Shown here: one piece after another, positions 18,802-26,986 of the stretch
Layout: each line of letters opens with the position of its first letter
Numbering within the stretch: position 1 is the first letter of the stretch
Assembly (NCBI GenBank): GCA_041742235.1
Contig: JBGSJA010000158.1
Span: 1-47,848 of the forward strand
DNA length: 47,848 nucleotides
Reading direction: 5' to 3'
From: BOKV01 sp041742235
GTDB lineage: Bacteria > Pseudomonadota > Alphaproteobacteria > Rhizobiales > Rhizobiaceae
Notes under the pieces: model-generated
Database searches by the model: none
Told to the model about the DNA's origin: nothing
The model's input: the letters and a program-made list of their open reading frames with translations, nothing else
Program-made: the position numbers and the translations under genes

Positions 18802-18917
18802 TGTTCAGGGCGTAATCCATTTCGCGCCAGGTGACGCATGTTCGGCTACGAGACGCCGGAAGCGTAGCGCAGGTCATCTGCCTGGCCAATGTGGCATAGT
18901 TAACCCAAAGCGTATTG

Positions 18918-20207
18918 TCAGGCGACCGGCGGTTTTGTTCCGGCAGCATCCAGCCTGCGCGCGGCGAGCCAGCTTGCAAGCGCCATGACCCCTGCCGTGG
19001 CAAGGCACAGCGAAAGGCCGCCAATCTGGTAGCTGACGCCGGAAAGAAGCGTCCCGGTGAGACGGCCTACCGCATTTGCCATGTAGTAGAAACCCACGTC
19101 CCGCGTGATCCGGTCGGCAGATCCGAAGGCAAGGATCAGGTAGGAGTGAACCGATGAATTGATCGCGAAGACAAAGCCGAACAGCAGCAGGCCGACAACG
19201 AGCGCCACAGTCAGCCAGGGAGCCGGCAACTCGACGTAAGCGGCAAGCGCCAGTGCGAAGGGAATGGGCACCAGAAGCCCTGCCCAGAAAATCGCCTTGC
19301 GGACAATCGCCGCTTCCGGCTGCGCCTTTGCGCCCAGCATGCGCGGCGCAAACGCCTGAACGGCGCCATAGGCAATGATCCACAACGCCATGAAGCCGCC
19401 GACGAGGAAGAAGGCCTCGCGCCGTCCCTCAGCCGTTCCGTCGGAAAGGATTGCCTGGAAGTAGACCGGAATACCCACCACGAACCACACGTCGCGCGCG
19501 CCGAACAGGAACATGCGGGCAAGCGACAGGCGGTTGACGCGCACATCCTTCGACCTCCAGCCGCCCCATGCCTCTTCGGACTTCATCCTTCCGGGCAGGC
19601 CTGCAGGCAGGAACAGGACGACGGCGATCAGGATGGCGGTCAGCACGCCCGCCATGGCCCAGACCGCCGTTTCGAACCCTGCAAGGCCAAGCAGTGCGGC
19701 ACCAAGGAAGAAGCCCGCCCCTTTGACGGCGTTCTTCGAGCCGGTCAGATAGGCGACCCACCGGAACAGTCCGCCATCCTGCTGCGGGGCCAAAAGCTTT
19801 ACGGCGGACTTCGACGACATCTTGGCCAGATCCTTGGCCACGCCCGACACACCCTGAACCGCCATGACAAACGCGACCGACGCGGGAATGCTCCAGGCCG
19901 GATCAAGCTGCGCAAGCGCCACGAGTGCAACGATCTGCAGGACAAGCCCGCCAATAAGCGTGGAAGCAAGGCCGAAGCGCGCGGCTAGCCATCCCGCGCC
20001 AAGGTTCGTCACTATGCCGGCGACTTCATAGAGCAGGAACAGCCAGGCAAGCTGGACCGGCGAAAAGCCGAGGCTGTTGAAATGCAGCAGCACCAGCATG
20101 CGCAACGCGCCGTCGGACAGCATGAAGGCCCAATATGCCGCGGTAACGGCAGCATAGGCGCGCAGCGGATTGGGCGCCGGGTTTTTGGCTGGCGAGGAAA
20201 CGGTCAC
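18918..20207 (-). CDS. arsJ: ArsJ, organoarsenical (1-arseno-3-phosphoglycerate) efflux MFS transporter
   Basis: A 429-residue major-facilitator protein with about 12 membrane helices. It matches ArsJ: YWAFMLSDGALRMLVLLHF at the start, KDLAKMSSKSAVK after helix 4, AYLTGSKNAVKGAGFF and FYYMANAVGRLTGT. ArsJ exports 1-arseno-3-phosphoglycerate, the unstable product formed when GAPDH uses arsenate. The start is GTG 20207, which overlaps the GAPDH stop codon as GTGA; the frame is open for 18 more codons inside the GAPDH gene, which are ignored. It is the last gene of the three-gene ars operon. Confidence 0.92.
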   Translation of the reverse strand: MTVSSPAKNPAPNPLRAYAAVTAAYWAFMLSDGALRMLVLLHFNSLGFSPVQLAWLFLLYEVAGIVTNLGAGWLAARFGLASTLIGGLVLQIVALVALAQLDPAWSIPASVAFVMAVQGVSGVAKDLAKMSSKSAVKLLAPQQDGGLFRWVAYLTGSKNAVKGAGFFLGAALLGLAGFETAVWAMAGVLTAILIAVVLFLPAGLPGRMKSEEAWGGWRSKDVRVNRLSLARMFLFGARDVWFVVGIPVYFQAILSDGTAEGRREAFFLVGGFMALWIIAYGAVQAFAPRMLGAKAQPEAAIVRKAIFWAGLLVPIPFALALAAYVELPAPWLTVALVVGLLLFGFVFAINSSVHSYLILAFGSADRITRDVGFYYMANAVGRLTGTLLSGVSYQIGGLSLCLATAGVMALASWLAARRLDAAGTKPPVA

Positions 20208-21211
20208 ATCGACCTCGCGACCATGCGGGCAATGTCTGCGAGACGGCAGGCATAGCCCCACTCATTATCGTACCATGCATAGATCTTCACTTGTGTTCCG
20301 TTGACGACCATGGTGGACGGGCCATCGACGATTGAAGAACGGGGATCATTGGTGAAATCGCTGGAAACAAGCGGTCGCGTCTCGTAGCCGAGGATGCCCT
20401 TCAACTCTCCTTCGGCTGCAGCCGCGAACAGTGCATTCACCTCTTCCGCGGTGGTCGCGCGCTCCACCTCGAACACGCAATCGGTGAGCGAGGCGTTGAG
20501 GAGCGGCACGCGAACAGCATGACCGTTCAGGCGTCCCTTGAGTTCGGGGTAGATCAGCGTGATTGCCGTCGCGCTGCCCGTGGTCGTGGGAATGAGGTTC
20601 AACAGCGCCGAGCGCGCGCGCCGCATGTCCTTGGCCGGCCGGTCGACGATTGTCTGCGTGTTGGTGACGTCATGGATTGTCGTTATCGATCCATGTCTTA
20701 TTCCAATGTTCTCATGAATAACCTTTACCACGGGAGCAAGGCAATTCGTCGTGCAGGAGGCTGCCGTGACAAGGCTCTGCGAACCGTCGTAAAGATGATG
20801 GTTCACACCATAGACGAGGTTCAGCGCACCGCCGTCCTTGACCGGCGCACTGACTACCACCTTCTTCGCACCGGCATTGTAGTAAGGAGCCACCTTTGCC
20901 GCGGTCTTGAATACGCCCGTGCAGTCAATGACCAGGTCGACTCCCATTTCCGACAACGGCAACGCTTCGATGGATTTTTCGTGCGTCAGCCGGATCGTCT
21001 GGCCGTTGAGAACCAACGCGTCTTCCCGGTGGCTGACCGGCGTACGCCACCGGCCGTGGACGCTGTCGAATTCCATCAGGAGCGCGTGTTGTTCGGCATC
21101 GCCCACAGGGTCGTTGAGCAGGACGATCTCGCCGCTCGCGCCGGTATCGACGAGGTCCCGCAGGACGAGCTTCCCTATCCGGCCCAACCCGTTCAATGCA
21201 ATCCGCGGCAT
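20204..21211 (-). CDS. ArsJ-associated glyceraldehyde-3-phosphate dehydrogenase
   Basis: A 335-residue type I GAPDH. NAD-binding motif NGLGRIGKLVLR is at the N-terminus, the catalytic Cys153 lies in ASCTTNCLAP, and the assisting His180 in TTIHDVTNTQT; the phosphate-site regions (RRARSALLNLIPTTTG) and the C-terminal WYDNEWGYACR are intact. Being between the ArsR-ArsC fusion and arsJ, it is the dedicated enzyme that makes 1-arseno-3-phosphoglycerate from glyceraldehyde-3-phosphate and arsenate for export, not the glycolytic copy (inference from family context). Its start lies five bases after the stop of the fusion gene. Confidence 0.93.
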   Translation of the reverse strand: MPRIALNGLGRIGKLVLRDLVDTGASGEIVLLNDPVGDAEQHALLMEFDSVHGRWRTPVSHREDALVLNGQTIRLTHEKSIEALPLSEMGVDLVIDCTGVFKTAAKVAPYYNAGAKKVVVSAPVKDGGALNLVYGVNHHLYDGSQSLVTAASCTTNCLAPVVKVIHENIGIRHGSITTIHDVTNTQTIVDRPAKDMRRARSALLNLIPTTTGSATAITLIYPELKGRLNGHAVRVPLLNASLTDCVFEVERATTAEEVNALFAAAAEGELKGILGYETRPLVSSDFTNDPRSSIVDGPSTMVVNGTQVKIYAWYDNEWGYACRLADIARMVARSM

Positions 21212-21216
21212 GGCGT

Positions 21217-22062
21217 TCAGCCTTTTCGCTGGGCGGCGGCATCAGCGCCGATGGCATCGACGCGCGACTGCAGTGAGATCCGGTTCAGGCTTTCGAACGG
21301 CAATTCGACGAAGGCCATGATGCGCTGGCGCAGTCCGGCGTAGGTGCGCGCGAAGACCAGCGCCTTTTCGGCTTCCGTACCGGTAGCCTTGACCGGATCA
21401 GGCAGCCCCCAATGCCCCGTGATCGGCTGGCCGGGCCAAGGCGGGCATTCCTCGGCCGCCGCGGTGTCGCAGACCGTGAAGACGAAATCCATGACCTCGG
21501 ACCCCGGGTGCTGGAACACGGAGATATGCTTGGAATGCAATTCCGATACGTCATGCAGATTGCGCTTCAGAACTTCAATTGCGAACGGGTTTAGCTCGGT
21601 ATTGGGTTGGGTCCCCGCCGAGAATGCCTGGAACCTGCCTTTGCCCAGATCGCGCAGCAGAGCTTCGGCGAAGATCGAGCGGGCCGAGTTGCCGGAGCAA
21701 ATGAACAGCACGTTGTATTTCTTGTCGCGCATGGGTTTGTCCTTTTGAGCTGCAAAGAGGGGTGCGAGGAGATCGGGGCGAGCGCGGCCGAGATCAAGCG
21801 CGAGGTATCCGATCAGCCCCTCGGCCGTGTCGAGATCGACCGCGTAATACAGTGACCGGCCCTGCCGTTCGACCTGAACAAGGCCGGACGCGGTCAGATC
21901 AGCCAGGTGATGAGACAGTGTATTCTGCTTCAGGCCGATTGCTTCTGCGATCTCCGTCGGCCGCACACCCTGCGGGGCAAAACGCATCAGCAGGCGATAG
22001 ATGGCCAACCGGCCCGGATGGCCCAGCGTTGCAAAGGCATGGGCAGCACGATTTTGTTCCAT
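21217..22062 (-). CDS. arsR: ArsR-ArsC fusion: ArsR-type regulator joined to LMW-PTP-like arsenate reductase
   Basis: A 281-residue two-domain protein. Residues 1-100 are a winged-helix ArsR repressor (LGHPGRLAIYRLL, HTH around TEIAEAIGLKQNTLSHHLADL, wing QGRSLYYAV). From residue 111 on is a low-molecular-weight phosphatase-like domain: P-loop CSGNSARS (Cys122, Arg128), the partner cysteines Cys198 and Cys206 (TVCDTAAAEECPPWPG) and PDP with Asp222 as general acid, as in thioredoxin-coupled arsenate reductases. The ArsR half contains no cysteine, so classical arsenite-thiol sensing within that domain is not possible. It begins the ars operon with GAPDH and ArsJ; because arsenate is exported as an ester, the second domain may serve sensing instead of, or besides, reduction (inference). 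Confidence 0.88.
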   Translation of the reverse strand: MEQNRAAHAFATLGHPGRLAIYRLLMRFAPQGVRPTEIAEAIGLKQNTLSHHLADLTASGLVQVERQGRSLYYAVDLDTAEGLIGYLALDLGRARPDLLAPLFAAQKDKPMRDKKYNVLFICSGNSARSIFAEALLRDLGKGRFQAFSAGTQPNTELNPFAIEVLKRNLHDVSELHSKHISVFQHPGSEVMDFVFTVCDTAAAEECPPWPGQPITGHWGLPDPVKATGTEAEKALVFARTYAGLRQRIMAFVELPFESLNRISLQSRVDAIGADAAAQRKG

Positions 22063-22068
22063 AAATCC

Positions 22069-22078
22069 CGAATATTCG
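22069..22078. promoter_or_regulatory. Palindrome upstream of ars operon (candidate ArsR operator)
   Basis: CGAATATTCG is a perfect 10-bp palindrome located six bases before the start codon of the ArsR-ArsC fusion gene. ArsR-family repressors bind AT-rich inverted repeats overlapping their own promoter or leader, so autoregulation here is plausible. The position is close to the start codon, implying a short leader or roadblock-type repression. Inference only. Confidence 0.4.
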
Positions 22079-22308
22079 AATTATGGATGCCCGTCCAATG
22101 AAGTTTTGATGACATGCAGACACGATGTTCACCCGCTGCTGCACGCCGCGTCCGGCAATGCCGGAAACCGCATGAGTTATTCTGTGGTATCTGCGCTGGA
22201 AAACGGGAAATGCTAGGGACGTTCGCCAGCGGTGGCTTTCCGTTGCCGCCGCAGGATTCGCCGTATTAACCGCAAACATGCGGACGCAACTTCGCGCCCG
22301 GCAGGCTG

Positions 22309-23556
22309 TCAAACCTTCACCCCTGCCCGCTGCAAGATCGGTTTGATCCGCTTCGCCAATCGCAGCATCGAGGGATTGCGCGCCAGTCGGATGCGGACGT
22401 GTTCGCGCATTCGCAGTCCCAGCGTCACCAAATGACCGGTCGGGGTCAGCGCAATGGCTGTCGTGTGCAACTGGTTGTGGGTGTTGCACCAGTCGAATTT
22501 GTAGGCCTCGTCGCCGAGCGCGAAATCGAGCAGCCTGACGCCGCGTCCGAGACACTCCTTCAACAAATGGACGAGAAGCAACTGGCCTGGAGAACACTTG
22601 CTTTCCGGACCGCCGGTCATGGCAAACTGGTACATCAGCCACGCATCGCCCTGGATCATCCCGAATGCCGCGGCGACGGATTTCCCGTCGAGTTCGACTG
22701 TCGCCGCCCATGCGCCATGCGGGCAAGCTCCCCGCATCGCCTCTAACAGGGCCTGGTGCATTCGCTCGTCCGCGAACAGGTTGCCGTGCCCTTCCCGGCC
22801 CAGTTGACGAGCCTTCAGGGTAACGCACTCCTGCGCGACACGTACCACCTGCTCGGGATCGTGCATGATGGTGAAGGTAACTTCACCCATCTTGCGCAAT
22901 GCCTTTTCCTTGCGCTTCAGCGAATGGCGCGTGCGCGGCGAACGGATGGATGCATAGAAGTTTTCCCAGTTTCCCTCGATCGCTATTGCATGGGAGCCGG
23001 CGTAGAAGCGCCAGGAATCCTTTGTCACCAGCGGATTGGCGGCGCCATCCAGACGGTCCTGCATCTTGGGCAGATATACCAGGTCGATCCCGCCGATCTC
23101 GTGCGCGACAGTGCGCATCAGCGCTGCAGCGTCCGACACCTCGAAACGGGACAGGAAATGCGGCGCGACGAGCGGCGCGCAGTAGTCGGAAGGCGTATGG
23201 GCCTGCCATGTCAGATAACGAAAGGCCTGAGCCTTGCAGGCAAGCAGCGGCAACATTACCACCGGTTCTCCGTCGCAATAGGCGATCGCCTCTACCGGAA
23301 CGCACCGCTCGCCACTTTCCGCCTCGCGGAAAGCGGATGTCCACGCATGAGACTGGAACGGCGTGCGTACGGCAGACGCGGCAAAGGACGCCATCTGCTC
23401 GCGCAACAAAGGCGCAAGCTCGCCGGTCAACACCCGGACATGGTCATATGGCGCACAGGCAGCCGCCCCGGCGTGCTGGCCGGCAAGCCCTTGTGAAATC
23501 GCTCCGGAAACACCGATTGCAGCCGGAGCCGGATTCCACACATTCTGATCTTCCAT
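22309..23556 (-). CDS. GNAT-fold protein of the CelD/BcsL family
   Basis: A 415-residue soluble protein with the two-lobed GNAT layout of the 'acetyltransferase involved in cellulose biosynthesis' (CelD/BcsL) group. Recognisable parts: FQSHAWTSAFREAE in the N-terminal lobe, RSPRTRHSLKRKEKALRKMGEV in the centre (partly quoted: HSLKRKEKALRKMG), and GKSVAAAFGMIQGDAWLMYQF followed by SPGQLLLVHLLKECL and LDFALGDEAYKFDW in the C-terminal lobe. Related FemAB-like proteins transfer acyl or aminoacyl groups in envelope polysaccharide synthesis. No cellulose or exopolysaccharide genes are adjacent. It stands alone, divergent from the Mrp operon. Confidence 0.75.
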   Translation of the reverse strand: MEDQNVWNPAPAAIGVSGAISQGLAGQHAGAAACAPYDHVRVLTGELAPLLREQMASFAASAVRTPFQSHAWTSAFREAESGERCVPVEAIAYCDGEPVVMLPLLACKAQAFRYLTWQAHTPSDYCAPLVAPHFLSRFEVSDAAALMRTVAHEIGGIDLVYLPKMQDRLDGAANPLVTKDSWRFYAGSHAIAIEGNWENFYASIRSPRTRHSLKRKEKALRKMGEVTFTIMHDPEQVVRVAQECVTLKARQLGREGHGNLFADERMHQALLEAMRGACPHGAWAATVELDGKSVAAAFGMIQGDAWLMYQFAMTGGPESKCSPGQLLLVHLLKECLGRGVRLLDFALGDEAYKFDWCNTHNQLHTTAIALTPTGHLVTLGLRMREHVRIRLARNPSMLRLAKRIKPILQRAGVKV

Positions 23557-23767
23557 AATTTATTCTGCCTGCAAAGCGTTGAATGAGCCTTGTCATAACC
23601 CAAGGACCAATTAGGAAGGGTTAAAGACCGGCCTCGTGCACAGGGCTTGTGGTGACAAGTTTCGCGCTGTCATATGGCTGGGGAAGCGTGAGCAAAAAAG
23701 TCGCCTGCAGAACAGGTTGTGGTATACGCCGGTTTTGTATTGCTCCGCCCGCCGGAAGGACATCCTG

Positions 23768-26620
23768 TTGCCACTGATACTGATTGTTCTCCTTCCATTT
23801 CTGGGCGCGCTTTTGCCGGGGTTGATGAACAAGGCCGGGCGCAATTCCTCTGCGTGGTCAGCCGCCACCATCACCGGCGCCGCGTTTGTCGGCCTGCTCG
23901 TTCATGCTCCCTTCGTCTTTGCCGGGGGCGTGATCGAGTGGCGGATGGACTGGCTTCCCTTGATCGGCATGAACTTCAACCTGTTTCTCGACGGGCTCGG
24001 CTTCCTGTTCGCCAGCCTCATTCTCGGCATGGGGCTGCTGATCATACTGTATGCGCGCTTCTATCTGGGCCGCGAAGACCCGATGGGGCAGTTCTACACC
24101 TATCTGCTGCTGTTCCAGGGCGCGATGGTGGGCATCGTGCTGTCAGACAACATCCTGATCCTGCTGGTTTTCTGGGAACTCACCTCGCTCTCCTCCTTTC
24201 TGCTGATCGGTTACTGGAATCATTTGCCGCAAGGGCGGCAAGGCGCGCGGATGGCGCTTGCCGTCACCGGAACGGGAGGACTTGCCCTTGTTGGCGGCAT
24301 GCTGATCCTCGGCGAAATCGCCGGAAGCTACGATCTGTCGGTCATTCTTCAGGAAAAGGATCTGATACAGGCAAGTCCGCTCTATCTGCCGGCGCTGCTC
24401 CTCATTCTGATCGGCTGCTTCACCAAGTCGGCACAGTTTCCGTTTCATTTCTGGCTGCCGCACGCCATGGCGGCTCCCACGCCCGTTTCCGCCTATCTGC
24501 ATTCGGCCACGATGGTGAAGGCAGGGCTGTTTTTGATGGCGCGGCTATGGCCGGTGCTGGCCGGCACACCCGAATGGTTCTACATCGTCGCCACCACCGG
24601 ACTTGTCACCATGGTTCTGGGCGCGCTCATCGCGCTGTTCAAGGACGATCTGAAGGCATTGCTGGCGTTTTCAACCGTCAGTCACCTCGGCCTAATCACC
24701 ATGCTCCTCGGGTTCGGCTCGCCATTTGCCGCAGTGGCTGCGGTGTTCCACATCATCAATCATGCGACATTCAAGGCCGCGCTGTTCATGGTGGCCGGCA
24801 TCATCGACCATGAAGCCCATACCCGCGACATCAAGCGCCTCGGCGGCCTCATGAGGCTCATGCCCTTGACGTTCCTGCTGGCAACGCTCGGATCGCTCTC
24901 GATGGCGGGCGTTCCGCTGCTGAACGGTTTCCTGTCCAAGGAAATGATGCTGGAAGAAGCCGCGCGCACGCCGTGGCTCGAATGGCCGTGGCTGGTTCCG
25001 GCGCTGGCGACTGCCGGCTCGGCGCTGTCGGCAGCCTATTCCTTCCGCTTCATCGCGCATGTTTTCATGGGGCCGCAGCGGCATGATTATCCCGCCATAC
25101 CACACGACCCGCCTTTCGGCCTCTGGGCAGCGCCCGCATTTCTGGTTGCGCTCGTTATCGTGATCGGCATCGTGCCCGCCGCCGCGGCAGGCGGTGTCGT
25201 GGCGCTTGCCGCGGGCGCCGTAACCGGCGGGAGCCTCCCCTACTACGGTTTGAAGATCTGGCACGGCTTCACGCCGGCGCTTTACCTTTCGGGAATCGCG
25301 ATGATCGGCGGCCTGCTGCTGCTCGCCACGCACGGGGCCCTTGATCCGATATGGCAGCGCCTGCCGAGACCTGAGGCCAAGACAATTTTCGATGCGGTCA
25401 TCAGGCGATGTGTGGCATGGTCGCAGGCATTCACAGAAGTCCTGCACAACGGTGCGATGACGCGCTATGCGGCGGTTTTCTTCCTGACGGCGGGGTTGTG
25501 CGGAGCGGCAGCCTGGGTCAGCGGCACGTCCGGCCCCGCCATACGCCGGTTCCTGCCCGCCGGGTTCGTCCCCGCGACAGCCTGGCTGCTTGTGGCAGTG
25601 GCGACGGCCGGCATGGTCGCCTTCCACCGCAACCGGCTGGTGGCGTTGATATTCATGGGCATAAACGGCCTGATCGTATCCATTGCATTCGCCTACCTCT
25701 CCGCGCCCGATCTTGCGTTGACACAGGCTTCGGTCGAGGTGGTGACGATTATCCTGTTGCTGCTCGCGCTGAATTTCCTGCCCAAGGAAACTCCGCGCGA
25801 GAGCGGCCAGGCACGGCGAATGCGCGACGCCACCCTCGCCGTGCTCGTCGGGTTGGGCGCCGGCCTGCTGACTTACGCGATACAGGTAACGGATTTCTCG
25901 CAAGCCAGCATCTCGGCATACCATCTCGCAAATTCCAAGCCCGGCGGCGGCGGCACCAATGTGGTGAATGTCATTCTCGTCGACTTCCGCGGCTTCGACA
26001 CCTTCGGCGAGATCATCGTTCTTGGCATCGCGGCGCTGGTGATCTACGCGCTGACCGAGGCAATCATCACAGGGCCGGTGGGTCACCGGCTTGCCAACCG
26101 TCCACCCGACACCGGCGAGGCCGGGGATGTCCACCCGCTGATGATGGTGATCGCTACGCGCGTGATGATGCCGATCGTGCTCATGGTCGGCGTGTTCATC
26201 TTCCTGCGCGGTCACAACAATCCCGGCGGCGGCTTCATCGCGGGGCTGATCATCGCAATAGCCCTGATCATGCAATATATGGCGAGCGGTTTCGAATGGG
26301 CGGCGGCGCGGCAACGCTTTCCCTATCACGCCATCATCGCGGCGGGCATCTTCGCAGCCTTGCTGACGGGTATGGGCTCACTGTTTGCCGGCCGGCCCTT
26401 CCTCACGAGCAGTTACGGCTACTTCAAGCTGCCGCTGATCGAGCAATTCGAACTTGCCACGGCGCTGGCCTTCGACGTCGGCGTTTTCCTGTGCGTCGTG
26501 GGCGCCGTCATGCTGGCGCTCGAAAGCCTTTCGAGACTTGCCCATCGCTCGGGCGAAAGGCCCAGCCCCTATCCGATGGATATCGATCCGTCGCGCGAAA
26601 TCGTGACGGAGAAAGCCTAG
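23768..26620 (+). CDS. mrpA: Mrp Na+/H+ antiporter subunit A with fused subunit B
   Basis: A 950-residue membrane protein, the MrpA/PhaA subunit related to complex I NuoL. The N-terminal two thirds carry the antiporter helices, including FWELTSLSSFLLIGYW, KSAQFPFHFWLPHAM and FSTVSHLGLITMLLG; the C-terminal ~130 residues (RVMMPIVLMVGVFIFLRGHNNPGGGF) are an MrpB domain, so A and B are fused as in the rhizobial pha systems. The frame is open from 23636, but those codons give a non-hydrophobic peptide. TTG 23768 is chosen: GGAAGGA precedes it by seven bases and the protein then begins MPLILIVLLPFLGALLPG. First of six coupled genes. Confidence 0.92.
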   Translation: MPLILIVLLPFLGALLPGLMNKAGRNSSAWSAATITGAAFVGLLVHAPFVFAGGVIEWRMDWLPLIGMNFNLFLDGLGFLFASLILGMGLLIILYARFYLGREDPMGQFYTYLLLFQGAMVGIVLSDNILILLVFWELTSLSSFLLIGYWNHLPQGRQGARMALAVTGTGGLALVGGMLILGEIAGSYDLSVILQEKDLIQASPLYLPALLLILIGCFTKSAQFPFHFWLPHAMAAPTPVSAYLHSATMVKAGLFLMARLWPVLAGTPEWFYIVATTGLVTMVLGALIALFKDDLKALLAFSTVSHLGLITMLLGFGSPFAAVAAVFHIINHATFKAALFMVAGIIDHEAHTRDIKRLGGLMRLMPLTFLLATLGSLSMAGVPLLNGFLSKEMMLEEAARTPWLEWPWLVPALATAGSALSAAYSFRFIAHVFMGPQRHDYPAIPHDPPFGLWAAPAFLVALVIVIGIVPAAAAGGVVALAAGAVTGGSLPYYGLKIWHGFTPALYLSGIAMIGGLLLLATHGALDPIWQRLPRPEAKTIFDAVIRRCVAWSQAFTEVLHNGAMTRYAAVFFLTAGLCGAAAWVSGTSGPAIRRFLPAGFVPATAWLLVAVATAGMVAFHRNRLVALIFMGINGLIVSIAFAYLSAPDLALTQASVEVVTIILLLLALNFLPKETPRESGQARRMRDATLAVLVGLGAGLLTYAIQVTDFSQASISAYHLANSKPGGGGTNVVNVILVDFRGFDTFGEIIVLGIAALVIYALTEAIITGPVGHRLANRPPDTGEAGDVHPLMMVIATRVMMPIVLMVGVFIFLRGHNNPGGGFIAGLIIAIALIMQYMASGFEWAAARQRFPYHAIIAAGIFAALLTGMGSLFAGRPFLTSSYGYFKLPLIEQFELATALAFDVGVFLCVVGAVMLALESLSRLAHRSGERPSPYPMDIDPSREIVTEKA

Positions 26621-26986
26621 ATGGAGTATCTGTTTTCAAGCGCGGTCGGCATGCTGACCGCAGGCGGCGTGTACCTCGTCCTGCGCTTGCGGACCTTTCC
26701 GGTGATACTGGGGATTTCACTGCTTTCCTACGCGGTGAACCTGTTCCTGTTTGCATCGGGCAGGCTGGCGCTCAACCTTCCTCCGGTCTGGCGTGGCCAA
26801 GAAACCAGCTACACCGACCCGCTGCCACAGGCGCTTGTCCTTACCGCGATCGTGATTTCCTTCGGGATGACGGCAGTGGTGGTGATGCTTGCCCTGGGTT
26901 CTTATCTCACGTCCCGCAATGACCGGATCGACATGGCTGCGGACGAGAGAACTGATCGGGACCATCACACAGGGGCAAAGCGATGA
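26621..26986 (+). CDS. mrpC: Mrp antiporter subunit C
   Basis: A 121-residue, three-helix protein homologous to MrpC/PhaC and complex I NuoK, with the typical GGVYLVLRLRTFPVILGISLLS start and the loop PQALVLTAIVISFGMTAVVV. Its ATG follows the mrpA stop codon directly, and its end overlaps the next start codon. It is part of the seven-function Mrp complex in the inner membrane. Confidence 0.93.
   Translation: MEYLFSSAVGMLTAGGVYLVLRLRTFPVILGISLLSYAVNLFLFASGRLALNLPPVWRGQETSYTDPLPQALVLTAIVISFGMTAVVVMLALGSYLTSRNDRIDMAADERTDRDHHTGAKR

Noticed and set aside
24692..26329. 545-codon open frame on the minus strand inside mrpA
   Set aside because: Antisense shadow of a membrane protein gene; translation is polar, Arg/Gln/His-rich and matches nothing.
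25408..26922. 504-codon plus-strand frame overlapping mrpA and mrpC
   Set aside because: Same strand but other frame than two conserved Mrp genes; Arg/Gly/His-rich translation typical of a frame-shadow.
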